A stretch of 64,000 bases of DNA from Zygnema circumcarinatum (Eukaryota; Streptophyta; Zygnematophyceae; Zygnematales; Zygnemataceae), in the NCBI GenBank assembly GCA_037447605.1, contig CM074811.1, forward strand, positions 249,578 through 313,577, in the 5' to 3' direction. This document shows, piece after piece, positions 35,148 to 51,426 of the stretch; the first letter of the stretch is position 1, and every line of letters starts with the position of its first letter. The notes below the pieces were generated by a model. It had not been told where the DNA came from. It worked only from the letters and a program-made list of their open reading frames with translations, and searched no databases. Made by a program: the position numbers and the translations under genes.

Positions 35148-36322
35148 TCAAGCCGTCCCGAACTCCTCCAACGTTTTAGTGGCTAATATCAAAACCTCCA
35201 TAAAGGCATTGAAAGCTGCTCGCAAAAGTCTCAAGTCGGATGTAGCGAAGCCTCTGAGCTCCAACCGACAGAAGAAAGGAAGGCGGCCGTACCAACATAA
35301 GGCTGAAATCGCAAAACTGTTCTCTTTCTGCTCATCGGCATGTGATGCACAAGCAGTGAACTGCTACAAGGACCTAGCTATCAGGATTGGCTTAGTCACA
35401 ATTGGCTTCTTTCAGGATCGAGTCAAATTCGTTGCCCAAAGGAAGAAAAGGGAATCATAAGAACACAGAGTGAGCAAATACATCTGCATTCTGAGTTGTA
35501 AGAGAGCACAAGACACATGGTATCGGACAGGCAGTTGAAGGGGAACGAATGGGCGCTTGTTCAGGCACTCACACTCGAAGTTTGTTCCCAAGCACCGAAA
35601 TCTCCCTCCGCAGTTTCTGAGGTTGCAGCTGCCACAATAAAGCAAGCTCAAAACAAAGCGAGTCACAAGTGAACAGTCATTCGTGAAAGCTTCTTGTGTG
35701 AATTCAGCAATACTTCGTCGAGCGTTAAAACCGACAGCCTTCACTCCTTAGACTTCAAATAAAACCTAAAATTCATTCATATACGATCGCCGTAAGCACA
35801 TTCGGAATGCTGAAAGACACTCCTTGACATTCGATAAAGTTACCACCCAACTTATGCGAAAGGGAAGATAAATATTATTATTGATTCAGACACGAAGGCT
35901 TGCTCTTGCTCCTGTAAAGTATGTATTTCAACAATTTACGCTCAGGTTAAGAAACGGAGGTTCAGAAAATTACCTCTGCGTCAACAGAGAGGGCATTCAT
36001 AACCATGATCGCCCATTCGTCTGAGGGATAGTTCACTTCTAATATACTGGCCACGAATGAAAAGAACAAAAAAAAAAAACACTTGGTTTCAGATAGAAGT
36101 AAAAAAATGGCGCCAAATAATAAGGTTTCCAAAGCTGCAAACCACTCCTGAATGCGCAAGAACGTCATAATTATATATGCACAAAAGAAAAAAGAAAAAA
36201 AAACAAAAGAAGATTCCTCACCTCTTGTAAGTATGTCCATTGTCTCCTTCTCCCGCAAACGAGCTCAGCGCCACTCCCACACCTTCCCGGCTGGAGCCGC
36301 CTCCACCCTCCCCGGCAGCCAT
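35148..36322 (-). CDS. PCC1: Pcc1/LAGE3-type KEOPS complex subunit
   Basis: Four exons in gene order, 36222-36322, 35974-36046, 35573-35628 and 35148-35253, total 336 bases (111 residues plus stop) and close in phase. After a Gly/Ser-rich N-terminus the protein shows the small Pcc1 fold pattern: ILEVNYPSDEWAIMVMNALS, VDAELQPQKLRREISVLGNK, then DLRLLRAAFNAFMEVLILAT and KTLEEFG. The final helix with LRAAFNAF is the family hallmark. Pcc1 dimerises and binds Kae1 in the KEOPS complex, which makes t6A37 on ANN-decoding tRNAs. The start ATG is in GAGCCATGGCTGC. A plus-strand open frame at 35107-35460 overlaps the last exon and is treated as a shadow. Confidence 0.87.
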
Positions 36323-37144
36323 GGCTCCTGAGCTCACTGCAGGGCGACCCTTCACATGACACCCTCTCCCCCGTCCAGTCCCGCCACTCCGTTGAACTGG
36401 AAATTCAACAGGACAAAAAAATCAGCTAAAATTGTGACGGGATATATATCACATATTACGCCCAATGTCACCGTTCCTTGCTCACACGCATCGATATACC
36501 GAAACATATCGGATACTGTCAACAATAAGATCTCGATATGATACGGCATTGCCGCATTCTGTGGTACGGTCGAACAATGACAATCTCATTTCTCGGCGTA
36601 CTGTACTTTTTGAAGTCAGCAGCCAATCGGAGATCGTCACGCAAGCATTTTATGCGACGTGGCGGGCTATGATTCGACGAGGCCCTGCAGGGTGCCCTCG
36701 CGGACAGTGGCGCCTTGGGGTGCAGCTGCCTGGAAGAAGCGCAGCGAGGTTCTGGAACCAAAGCTGCATCCAACATAAAATAAAAATAATTAAAATATAG
36801 AAATTAATGTCGCCAACACAGAAAGTAACGTAAGTAACGTAAGTTCAATTCCTTTTTTTTTTTTTAAGTATTGCAGTTTTTAAAGCCTTTTACTTTCATC
36901 TCTGCGCAAGCCTTGCCTTTTGATGTTCTGACTAGGAAAAAGAATGTTTCTTTGTCTTGATAAGAACGAAGTGGAATGACATTGATCTCACGATTCCAAG
37001 AAGCACTCGCTTTAATTGGACGGCGTGAAGTGCTTGTGTTGCTTGCAGAGCACTAAGAAGGGGAGTCGATCACTTCCAGGATTCACTGAAAACGGCTTTC
37101 CTTGTGTAAGCTGCTCTGGTCAGTTCTATAGAGCAGAAGCATCC
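36323..37144. other. intergenic, between the Pcc1 and first GST starts
   Basis: This is a divergent promoter region. It holds CGATATACCG- and ATATCGGATAC-like repeats (about 36485-36545) and TGACATTGATCTCACGATT near 36977, which matches the first half of the dispersed palindromic element only. The last 60 bases before the GST start are conserved upstream of the second GST. Confidence 0.6.
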
Positions 37145-38827
37145 ATGGCTTCCGACAAGATTCAGCTCTACTCTGTCTTCACCCCGAATGGGATGAAGGT
37201 GAGGCTTCACTACTCCTCACAGGCCTTTGCAGCTTATTTGCTGGTCCAAACTCCTTTTTGTACATATGGACGGCAATTTAGCTTTACTTTCTTCTTTATA
37301 ATGTGATCACTCGAAGCTGAACACACAGGCACTGGTGGAGTAAAGCTTGATGATGTTCCCCTGCTTGCCTCTCTAAACGTGTGTGCTTCAGGAACGTTGT
37401 GCTTTTGGCTTGCTTTTCACTTTTCGGAAGTCGAGTGTAAGTTTAGACATTTTTCATTTCCTTGGACAGGTTGCTATTGCATTGGAGGAGATGGAACTAG
37501 AGTACGAGCCACACACTGTCAACATCTTCAAAGGGGAGCAGCACACTCCGGAGTTCCTTGCCGTTAATCCCAACGGCAAAATTCCAGCGATTGTGGATCC
37601 GAATGGCCCTGGTGATGCCTTCATCCCAACATGAACTCATGCTAAAGGCGAAACTCTATTTGTTTCCACATGCTTATGCGTCTCCATGTTTTGCTAGTAA
37701 CCCTTCTCTTTTTTAAGCTGAACCTTTTGTTTTGTCGTTTGACTCGATTGTGTGCAGGAGGCAAGCCGATCAACATGTTCGAAAGTGGCGCCATATTGAT
37801 GTACCTTGCGGAGAAGTCAGGCAAGTTTTTGCCGAAGGATCCCGTCCACAAGTGGGAGACAATTCAGTGGCTGTTCTTTCAAATGGCCGGAATTGGGCCC
37901 ATGTTTGGCCAGGTAAGGAAGCCTTCTTCTTCAAGTTTCTCTTAACTGCTTTCGGGATAAAAATCTGCCGACTTTCTATTGTGTTCTCTTGATTTGAGGA
38001 ACGCTAATGTTCTACGACGTTTGGGATGTCTTGGGTCTGCAGTTCGGCCACTTCTTCAAATTTGCCAAAGATAAGGTATACATTTATTTTGCATTTTCCG
38101 CGGTTGACTTGTCTTTTCGGCCCACAGCTTTGGCTACTATGTGGCGCCATTGAGGAGCATAAGTGATAATGTACATCTTGGACTTCCAAGGAGAACGACA
38201 TCATTATCGTATCAGTATCAGTATCAGTATCAGTATCAGTATCAGTATCAGTATCAGTATCAGTATCAGTATCAGTATCAGTATCAGTATAGTAGTAGTA
38301 TAGTAGTAGTATCAGTATCGACATCAGTATCTGAAGTTTGACTTTGCTTTCGTTCTAATTTGTTCGTACTTTCTTGTGCAGTGTGATCATCCATACCCTG
38401 AGGAGCGGTACACTACTGAAGCCAAGCGCTTATTGGGAGTTCTTGAAAAGAGATTGGAGGGGCGAGACTTCTTGATCGACAGCGGATACACTATTGCGGA
38501 CATGGCGACTTTTCCATGGGTGATATGCCTTACGGTCAGAAATCAGCCCCCCACCTCATGAAGGAGCAATTGGGGGTTCATTTTTATAGTGGTGATATGT
38601 TGGTCTTGGTAGGGAGAGGAGAATGACTGCGCATGGGGTCATACGGAGGTGATTTTAATTTCTATTGTACGTCTAACTCTTTTGACTCGCTTTGTGGACA
38701 GAAATACTACCAAGCCGATGAGCACCTTCAACTTGAAACGTTTCCAAATGTTATGCAGTGGGTGGAGCGATGCAAGGCACGCCCACTCAGCGCGAAGGGA
38801 CTTGAAGTTTGCGCATTAAGCTTTTAG
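37145..38827 (+). CDS. Ure2p/Nu-type glutathione S-transferase, copy 1
   Basis: Six exons, 37145-37198, 37470-37611, 37758-37912, 38043-38075, 38382-38534 and 38702-38827, total 663 bases (220 residues plus stop). The thioredoxin-like N-terminal domain carries the Nu/Ure2p signature TPNGMK, then [15 protein letters not shown] and the glutathione-binding [15 protein letters not shown]. The helical domain begins [19 protein letters not shown] and continues GPMFGQFGHFF and [14 protein letters not shown]. This pattern matches bacterial YfcG/YghU and yeast Ure2p rather than plant phi or tau classes. Such enzymes act as glutathione-dependent disulfide reductases or peroxidases; that activity is inferred. 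The family has been described in moss. No targeting peptide is evident. Confidence 0.9.
38209..38290. repeat. ATCAGT hexanucleotide microsatellite
   Basis: About thirteen perfect ATCAGT units, followed by AGTAGT-type units, lie in the intron between exons 4 and 5 of the first GST gene. Confidence 0.93.
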
Positions 38828-39671
38828 GTTTTTTAGCGAACAAAGTCTGTCTGCCCATTGTCATAAGCGACTTCAGGCTTGGGCTTGGTAGTCCAACGCG
38901 GGCGAGTAGCGGTTGCAACAAAGGAGGGAGAGCCATGGGGGGCAGAAGCTGCCGGCTTTACTGCATCCTGCAAGCTAAGTCATGCTTGCAGAAACAAGGT
39001 GTTTGGTTAATGTAAGGAGTTGCTGCAAATGCTTGAAAGGTCACTCAATGTCGAGCACAGTACTTGGTGTGCCATTTTAATTTGTGTCTCATGAAAGGAC
39101 ACGTCGTGCCTCATATGTCCAGCGTGTTGTACCGGGCATACACAGTCTAAGGTATGGGTTTGATTTGGAACAAATACCGTAGCTCCATCCTTCGGAGATG
39201 GAGCTACGGAGCTTTCCTTTTGAGGAAAGTCTGAGCCTCGGGCTGGAAACGAAACGAACAGTAGGATGCAGAGAAAAACTCGATTATACTTCAGTCGCCC
39301 TCTTCAGTTCCTCGCATCAACTAAAGACGAAGTTATTTGCAAAATGAGCTTTGTCTGGCCAAAGCAAAGACCATAAATGATTCATATGCTGACGAAGAAA
39401 CAAGACCGAGAGCAATTTGGATAAATCAAAGTCGACGAGAGGCTCCGAATTCGCTTCAGGAAAGTTTCGTTCGAAAAAGTGGCTGCGGCTGTGGTTTACA
39501 GAAATTGCGTTAAAAAAAAAAAAGGGAGACATGGGTTCGCATACAAGCATAAGCAAGGCTTACCCGACAGCAATTCTATTAGCACGCTCATAGCGCGTAA
39601 CTATAATGAGCGAACTGTGTCCAGACTGGACCACTCGCTGCATGAAACCTCATCTGCAAACTTGCAACCTT

Positions 39672-39774
39672 TTGTGCTTAGGTCCTTTGCGATCAGTTCC
39701 TCGTGGTTCCCCATGCTGCTGATTTGTCCATGTACATTTGATGGCATCATCGCCATGCGTGAGATCAATGCCAC
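39672..39774 (+). repeat. dispersed palindromic repeat, long form
   Basis: TTTTGTGCTTAGGTCC to GATCAATGCCAC matches 11907-12006 over about 100 bases. The core reads GTACATTTGATGGC, ATCATCGCCATGCGTGAG. Confidence 0.82.
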
Positions 39775-39990
39775 ATCCTTTGCAAATTGAACCTATGAGC
39801 GAAAGAAAGGCTGTGAGCGGCCAATGACGCCTTCAACAGTGCAATGGAGACCACCCATACATATTCAGTGGCAGCAATTTGTGGAGAATGTCACGTGAGA
39901 CATGACGCGTTCTATGACAAGGTGAACTGCCTCCTGTTGCCACAGATGCAGCATCTTTGTGCCTGCTTGTGACGTTAACGAGCTGCGATT

Positions 39991-40262
39991 TTGCAGCTTC
40001 TGCTTCACTTGCCGAGCAGCTTCCGGCGAAAGAGCGCAACAATGAATGGCCTGCAAAACGTCACCAGTTCCGTTTTGTGACTTCAGAAACGTTGCGGATT
40101 TGCAGCTTCTCCTTCACTTGCTGAGCAGCTTCCGGCGAAAGACCGCAACAATGAAATGGCCTGCAAAACGTCACCAGTTCCGTTTTGTGACTTCAGAAAC
40201 TTTGTGGAGTTGCAGCTTCTCCTTCACTTGCTGAGCAGCTTCTAACGAAGGAGCGCAAGAAT
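39991..40262. repeat. tandem repeat, about 110-bp unit, 2.5 copies
   Basis: Units start at 39991, 40100 and 40210 with TTGCAGCTTCT and share CACTTGCTGAGCAGCTTC and AAAACGTCACCAGTTCCG. The third copy is partial. The repeat is non-coding as far as can be seen. Confidence 0.88.
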
Positions 40263-41137
40263 GGCCAGCCGCGTCGGTGCCGTACTTTCCAAACCGGCGT
40301 GCAAGTAAAAAGGACAATGGATGACGCAGTTCGATACATAAGAATTGGTACAGTTCTGAACGAGATTATCGGCTTTGATCCTACTATTGTACAGTACAAA
40401 AATATAAGATATCGGATACGGTACGGTAAGAAAGCGTGATGATCTGCAGATTCTGCAATTGAAGATTTCATGTCAGTGGGTGATGCTGCACGCCGAGTAG
40501 GGAGCGTACGGTAGCTACTGAGCCGCTCCTACTGAAAATGTATAAAGCAGAATACGGTAGAGGTAGAGCAGGAGTCAACATTGGTTTTCGGGCTCGACTG
40601 CTGCAAGGGAGGCTGCATCCTTGAAGTTAACGTATGTCTTTCAAGCTCTTCAGTTTTTTTTTTATTGGAGAGGTCTCTGACATTTTGTATACGTGGTTTA
40701 AGCATAATAGAGTTTAAAGTTTTATTGTTCGTGTGGTCATACATTATTGTAGAAAGCTTGCATGCAGCTTGAAAAGAAACGTGCCTCGGGTATCGCGATC
40801 ATATCACCTGCTGTTTGCTGAACATCGTCTTTGCCGACTTTACGAGTTTGATTGATTTCTGTCATTCATATCTCGTTTTTAGTCTTTAAGTCGTATTTAG
40901 TTTTCCTTCCTTCTGTCTTTTTCCTTTGAGATGAGAAGCTGCCAAGTTTGAACACGCTTCGCCTCATTTTTAGATTGAAGATTCTTATTATTCTTTTCCC
41001 ATTTTTAATATTTTTTTGTAGGCGGATTGAATGAATTTGCATCCAGCAGAGCACTGATAAGGGAACTTAATCTCGTGCAGGATTCCGGCTTTCCTTGTAT
41101 AAGCTGCTCTGTTCAGTTCTAGAGAACAGAAGCATCC

Positions 41138-42634
41138 ATGGCTTCCGAAAAGATTCAGCTTTACTCTCTCCATGCGCCAAACGGTATGAAGGTGAGGCTT
41201 CAAGAAACGTCAACTCCGAAAACTTTCTAGCTTCCGTCTTTCTCTTCTTCGTTTGGCCATTTTTCAAGCTCGTAAACGGCAGCTCAAGGTCCTCCATTTT
41301 CACATAGCCTCTTGGGAACCTCAAGTTTGAACTGCGGGTGGTTTTTTGTGATCAGATTTCTGTTGCATTGGAGGAGATGGAGTTAGAGTACGAGCCGCAC
41401 ACTGTCAACGTCTCTAAAGGCGAACAGTTCAATCCGGAGTTCCTTTCCATAAATCCCAACGGCAAGGCTCCGGCAATTGTTGATCCAAACGGCCCTGGTG
41501 ATGCCTTCATACCAACATGATCACATGCTAAAGCCGAAACTTTACTTGTTTCCACATGCGTATGCGTCTCCATGTCTTGCTAGTAACCCTTCTCTTTCAT
41601 AAGCTGAACCTTTTGTTTTGTTGATTGGGTCGATTGTGTGCAGGAGGCAAGCCGATCAACGTGTTCGAAAGTGGCGCCATTTTGATGTACCTTGCGGAGA
41701 AGTCAGGCAAGTTTTTGCCGAATGATCCCGTCCACAAGTGGGAGACCATTCAGTGGCTGTTCTTTCAAATGGCCGGAATTGGGCCCATGTTTGGCCAGGT
41801 AAGGAAGCCTTCTTCTTCAAGTTTCTTCTTAACTGCTTTCGAGATAAATATCTGCTGAGCTTGTCATATTGTGGACTATTTGTCGATTGGGGAAACCTAA
41901 TGTTCTTATTGTCTTGTGTTTGCAGTTTGCCCACTTCTTCAGGGTTGCCGGAGATAAGGTACGGTGCCTCTTTGTCCTTGTTGTTGGGTCACTGCTTTGG
42001 TTCTACATGCTTACATCAAATTGAACAGTGAAAGGATGGCATTAGAGCCTGTAGGTTGGACCTCGCGTTTGGTGATCCTCTTCTAATAATAATAGCAGGC
42101 TGCTGTTCTTTCTGCAGTGTGATCACCCATACCCTTTGGAGCGGTACACTACTGAAGTCAAACGCTTATTGGGAGTCCTTGAAAAGAGGTTGGAGGGGCG
42201 GGACTTCTTGATCGACAGCGGATACACTATTGCGGACATGGCTATTTTTCCATGGATGATTGGCATCTCGGTGAGAAAGTAACCCCGAATCATGAATAGG
42301 TAGACGTAGGAAGGGAGGGCAGCGGAAGGGGGGTGATAGGGAATCTTCCTCTTCCCCTTATGAGTGCTATGTGTGAGGAGGCGAGAGGGGGGGAGGGAGA
42401 GAGAGAGAGAGCGAGAGAGAGAGAAAGAGAGGGAGGGAGAGAGGAAAGGATGATCATTCGTGTGCTCTACCACACATCTAACCCTCTGTATCTTTCTTGT
42501 CTGGACAGAAATTCTTGAAAGCAGATGAGGTGGTTGGAATGTCGAATTTTCCGAACATTCTGCAATGGGTGGAGCGATGCAAGGCGCGGCCCCTTACTGC
42601 GAAGGGTCTGGAAGTTTACGCACCTAAAAATTGA
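41138..42634 (+). CDS. Ure2p/Nu-type glutathione S-transferase, copy 2
   Basis: Six exons, 41138-41191, 41356-41497, 41644-41798, 41926-41958, 42118-42270 and 42509-42634, have exactly the same lengths as copy 1 and encode 220 residues. The domain order and motifs are those of copy 1: [46 protein letters not shown] and [14 protein letters not shown]. The key difference is in the N-terminal active-site signature, where TPNGMK becomes APNGMK, so the conserved Thr is lost. Same orientation and about 2.3 kb spacing show tandem duplication. It may differ in catalytic activity from copy 1 (inference). Confidence 0.9.
42390..42450. repeat. GA-rich microsatellite in the last intron of GST copy 2
   Basis: GAGA units with GGGA interruptions lie between exons 5 and 6. 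Confidence 0.85.
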
Positions 42635-43657
42635 CTCTAGGCTTAGGGTTGAGGTCTTCTATTCTGCAGTTCAAACAGGAGGTGGATGGAAAGGTGTTTC
42701 TAATGTATTATGGGTGCGGGAAGATGCCCTCAAAAAGTACGTCGCCTTTTTTTGATAAAGGCTGTTTGGCCCATAAGGAAGTGGAGCGGTGTGAAGCTTG
42801 CAATGTGATGGGACTGAATGGCTTTGCGGATGAGACATAAAACGATGAATGCTAAAAGCTTTATATGGTATACGAAACCAAAAGCATACAAAAGGAGCTC
42901 ATTTATTCTTAACTACAGTTCATGCCACTGACAAAGAGCTGTTGAAAAAATACAAAGCAAGACTTTCCTTCTGTCTCCATATTCCACATAAGTTGGTAGT
43001 ACTGATGCTGCAAGGCTACGTTTGTCATATCCCTTTCTTGCCGACCTGTTATGGCCGAGGCTAGAATGAACTATGGACAGTGAAAGCTCCCGTTGGCTCT
43101 GTCTTACATTCTTTGCTTTCTATCGGCAGTGCCTGCCCGTTCCTTTTCTTTTCTCATCTGTATCTGTACCTTGCCGCCATTGCCATTTTTCGAGGACTTT
43201 GGCGACAGAGTCATAGTTCTTCTTCCAAATTTCTTCTCTTTGCCGACAGAGTGATTGCATATCCAGTTCGTGCAGGTCGCCTGTGTTTCTCACCACCTGA
43301 CCTCCACTACACCTTGCACAATGAGCCTTTGTAAAGTCAATGAAATATGACATGACTTTAGATTGAGAGTGACTATATTAAAGGATCCTGATTTACACGC
43401 ATGCCCACGTATAGAGATGGCCGTAACTTTACCATTATTTTTTGGAAAATTAAATTTACACACCTTTTTGTCTAAATACACACCTTTTTTACATGGTAAA
43501 AATTTACTTGGGTTTTAGGTGTGTATCTAGACAAAAAGGTCTATCCACGTGGCAGCTTGTCATTGACTTTATGAAGGGACTGTTCTGCAAGCTCAGCCGC
43601 TATCATAGATGATGGCATTATGACTTTCGGGCATTTTTTTTGAGGGAATTTTCACAC
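42635..43657. other. intergenic, upstream of the Nit1-type gene
   Basis: No gene recognised. A long hairpin (43462-43540) and a CCACGTGGC G-box (43547) lie 110-200 bases upstream of the first in-frame ATG of the amidase gene. Confidence 0.6.
43462..43540. repeat. inverted repeat, 24-bp arms
   Basis: Left arm 43462-43485 begins ACCTTTTTGTCTAAATACAC. Right arm 43517-43540 is its reverse complement with one mismatch, AGGTGTGTATCTAGAC onward. The 31-base spacer is T-rich then A/G-rich. It could be a tiny MITE or a hairpin. Confidence 0.8.
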
Positions 43658-46752
<3,095 letters not shown>

Positions 46753-46803
46753 TGCCCCCCTTGGCTTGGCTTGCTCGATCGCATCAACATCAAAAACTTC
46801 ATG

Positions 46804-47403
46804 AGAAGTGATGAAAGCAGAGGCAGAGTCCTCGTTCAGAAGAAATGGGAAGCTACAGCTCCCTCCGTAGGGCATCAAGTAAAACATCAGTATTAAACCT
46901 CGATTTTAGAGGTTCTAACACAAACCAATCCTCGCACGGCCTCGCAGGGGATTGGTTTTCTTAGTTCCCAGTAATGTAGGATATTCATGCGGTGTATAAT
47001 TTCGGCCTTTTTGCTTTTCTTGTGAATCTGCTGTACTATATCTCTGCAGAAAACTGCGCAGGGTCCTTATAGCGAAGAACGCTGCGTAGCAGCAGGACTC
47101 TTCATCCTTTCTGCAGAGTTTTTTGGCAAAGATTTTCGCTCGTCTGATGGAACTGCAGCTCTTTTGCTTTCCGAGCCGCCGAGTCTGCCTGCAAGCAAAC
47201 AGGCAGACTCTGCGCTGGTCGAACATTGCGACCCCATCTGGGTTGAAATGTGTGACCAAAGCAAGCCAGAGTACGTGGGACTGAGGCTGCTTTGGAGGGA
47301 GGATGGAGTCGCCACATGGACCGAGCACCTGTTGCGCTTCTTGTGCATGCCTCGCGCCAAGCATTGGAGAGGAATTGGGCTTTCCCTGTCTTGTGGACAA
47401 TGA
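46804..47403 (+). CDS. unassigned open exons directly after the Nit1-type stop codon
   Basis: After the TGA at 46750-46752 the same frame stays open for about 38 codons (including the ATG at 46804) to a possible donor CAAGTAAAAC near 46878. A CTCTGCAG acceptor at 47042-47049 then opens a 117-codon frame to a TGA at 47401-47403 (KTAQGPYSEERCVAAGLFIL, DPIWVEMCDQSKPEYVGLRL, then HLLRFLCMPRAKHWRGIG). Phases agree. I recognise no domain. It could be a small separate gene, a C-terminal extension lost by a stop mutation, or chance. Its end coincides with the left border of the duplicated block. Confidence 0.3.
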
Positions 47404-47490
47404 GCTTATGTTTCGCACAAATTACTTTAAAATGAGCGAACGTAATCACTGCACTGTACATCAGAGAACTGGGCAACGCGTCATTCATCA

Positions 47491-47727
47491 TCATTTGATG
47501 GCATCATCGCCATCGTGAGATCAATGCCACATACTCCTTCCATCGTACATCCATAAACAAGGTCATGGGACACATAACCATCATCATCATCATCATGCGC
47601 ATGCAGTGACCCAGTTTTGAGTCCAGTGAGGAGGGGAACAAGCATATCCGTATGGTGAGGACTCTAAAAGGTGAAGTGGCATTGATCTCACGAGAGCGAT
47701 GATGCCATCAAGTGTACTAAAAAAGTG
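47491..47727. mobile_element. MITE with palindromic terminal repeats, unit 1 copy
   Basis: The left end TTTGATGGCATCATCGCCAT and the right end GTGGCATTGATCTCACGAGA (opposite orientation) bound about 240 bases. The right end continues GTACTAAAAAAGTG. The left end has lost the matching CACTTTTTTAGTAC seen in the unit 2 copy. Confidence 0.7.
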
Positions 47728-48497
47728 CTCTTCATCAGGTTCTGGCCGTACACATTTCAATCAACTGCACGGACGTAAGAGTTTTCTCAGGAAAGGGGAG
47801 AATTGGACACTGAACCTCCATTAAAAAGGAGAAATAAAGGAGCTCAGGCTTTTGGTGGTCTTTAAAAGGGAATGAAAAGGGGTGGGGAAGGAGGAATAGA
47901 ATAGAAAAAAATATTTTTTCTTGGGATGAGGGAAACCATGGCTGCCGCTTCAGCAAAGAACGAAAGGAGGCGCGATCATGAAGAGGCGGAGGGCGCCCCT
48001 CCGCGCAGCAATCGCAAGCGATATCTGTCGAGCAAGCAGGGGTGAGAGGAGGAGGAGAGAGGGAGAGAGACGGCGGGGAGGGGGCATGGAGAGAGGGGGA
48101 GGGGGCAAGGGGACGGGGAAGGGGAGAGGGAGAGGGAGAGGGAGAGGGAGAGGGAGAGGAAAAGGATGAATTAAGGAGGGAGGTGGTGAGGAGGGAAGGA
48201 GGAGAGGGAGAGAGGGGGGAAGGGAGAGGAAGTGAAAGCTGTGCTCTTGCTGGCTATGATATCGCTTGTGTCTGCGGCGAAGAAAAGAAGGTTTCAGGAT
48301 GATGAAAAATACCCAAAAGTTGTGATAGAAGCAAGAGAGCTAGGGTTAAGCAGTCCATCTTCGGAAAGTCAGGAACCAAGAACACCAAAAAAGCCAAAAT
48401 TACCTTGCTGGAAGCGCAATAGAAGTAGTAAAGAAATTAATGGTAATAGAAATGGAAACCTTATGCTTTAAGGAGCTTAAAATATGAGTCGCAGAAG

Positions 48498-51039
<2,542 letters not shown>

Positions 51040-51085
51040 CTGGGACAGACCTGCCCTGCGCGTGCAGGCGATGAAGGGGAAGGAG

Positions 51086-51150
51086 AACCGGCAGGGGCAG
51101 GGTTCGAACCGGGGACCTCCCGGTACCCACACTGGAGGCTCGAACGAGTG
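51086..51150 (-). repeat. possible tRNA-derived SINE remnant
   Basis: On the minus strand GGGAGGTCCCCGGTTCGAAC contains a good polymerase III B box (GGTTCGAACCC). An A-box-like CTCCAGTGTGGGTA lies just upstream, but the spacing is too short for a working tRNA. The counterpart at 58194-58255 is nearly the same. Confidence 0.35.
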
Positions 51151-51205
51151 CACGTGTGGAATTGGGCAGTTGGCGGCAATGCTCTCATGACTTTCGATGT
51201 GCAAT

Positions 51206-51340
51206 AGGGGGTGTCAGACTTAAAAATTGTTCGTAAGTTTGAGACCAGAACGAGTACTTCGGTGACATCGCAATCCTGGTGCGGCGGAGTACTTACAAAA
51301 CTTTTTTGTTCGTAAGATTTCGTTAAGTCTGACACGCCCT
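51206..51340. mobile_element. 135-bp MITE with 18-bp terminal inverted repeats
   Basis: The ends are AGGGGGTGTCAGACTTAA and TTAAGTCTGACACGCCCT (one mismatch). It is flanked by AAT on both sides, and unit 2 has a single AAT and no insert (near 58309). A 3-bp target duplication fits PIF/Harbinger-like or CACTA-like insertion. Confidence 0.88.
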
Positions 51341-51426
51341 AATGTTGGGTTTGTGTGGGGAGCAATGTGAGAGGTTTATCGCATGTAAGCTGCAATTCCA
51401 GATTCCCAACGAAGAGGAACATGAAT

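Larger units (their letters stand above)
38828..41137. other. intergenic between the two GST genes
   Basis: No gene recognised. Contents: one long-form dispersed palindromic repeat (39672-39774), a 110-bp tandem repeat (39991-40262), and an AT-rich stretch with TATCGGATACGGTACGG near 40411. The last 60 bases before 41138 resemble those before the first GST. Confidence 0.65.

Noticed and set aside
35107-35460. Plus-strand 117-codon open frame
   Set aside because: It overlaps the last exon of the minus-strand Pcc1 gene, whose spliced product is clearly recognisable; the plus-strand frame has no known domain.
36977-36996. Eleventh copy of the dispersed palindrome
   Set aside because: Only TGACATTGATCTCACGATT matches; the second half (GGCGATGATGCCATC) is missing, so it is not counted.
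40030-40262. CRISPR-like array
   Set aside because: The repeat unit is about 110 bases with no short repeat and unique-spacer pattern, and the genome is eukaryotic.
46915-47494. Minus-strand open frames over the exons after the Nit1-type stop
   Set aside because: No domain or splice support; they mirror the plus-strand open exon at 47050-47403.
48042-48302. Gly/Glu/Arg-rich frame in unit 1
   Set aside because: It is a translation of a purine-rich tract, probably leader or intron of the MBD4-like gene.
51086-51150. A functional tRNA gene
   Set aside because: A good B box is present, but no cloverleaf, acceptor stem or correctly spaced A box can be drawn; kept only as a possible SINE scrap.
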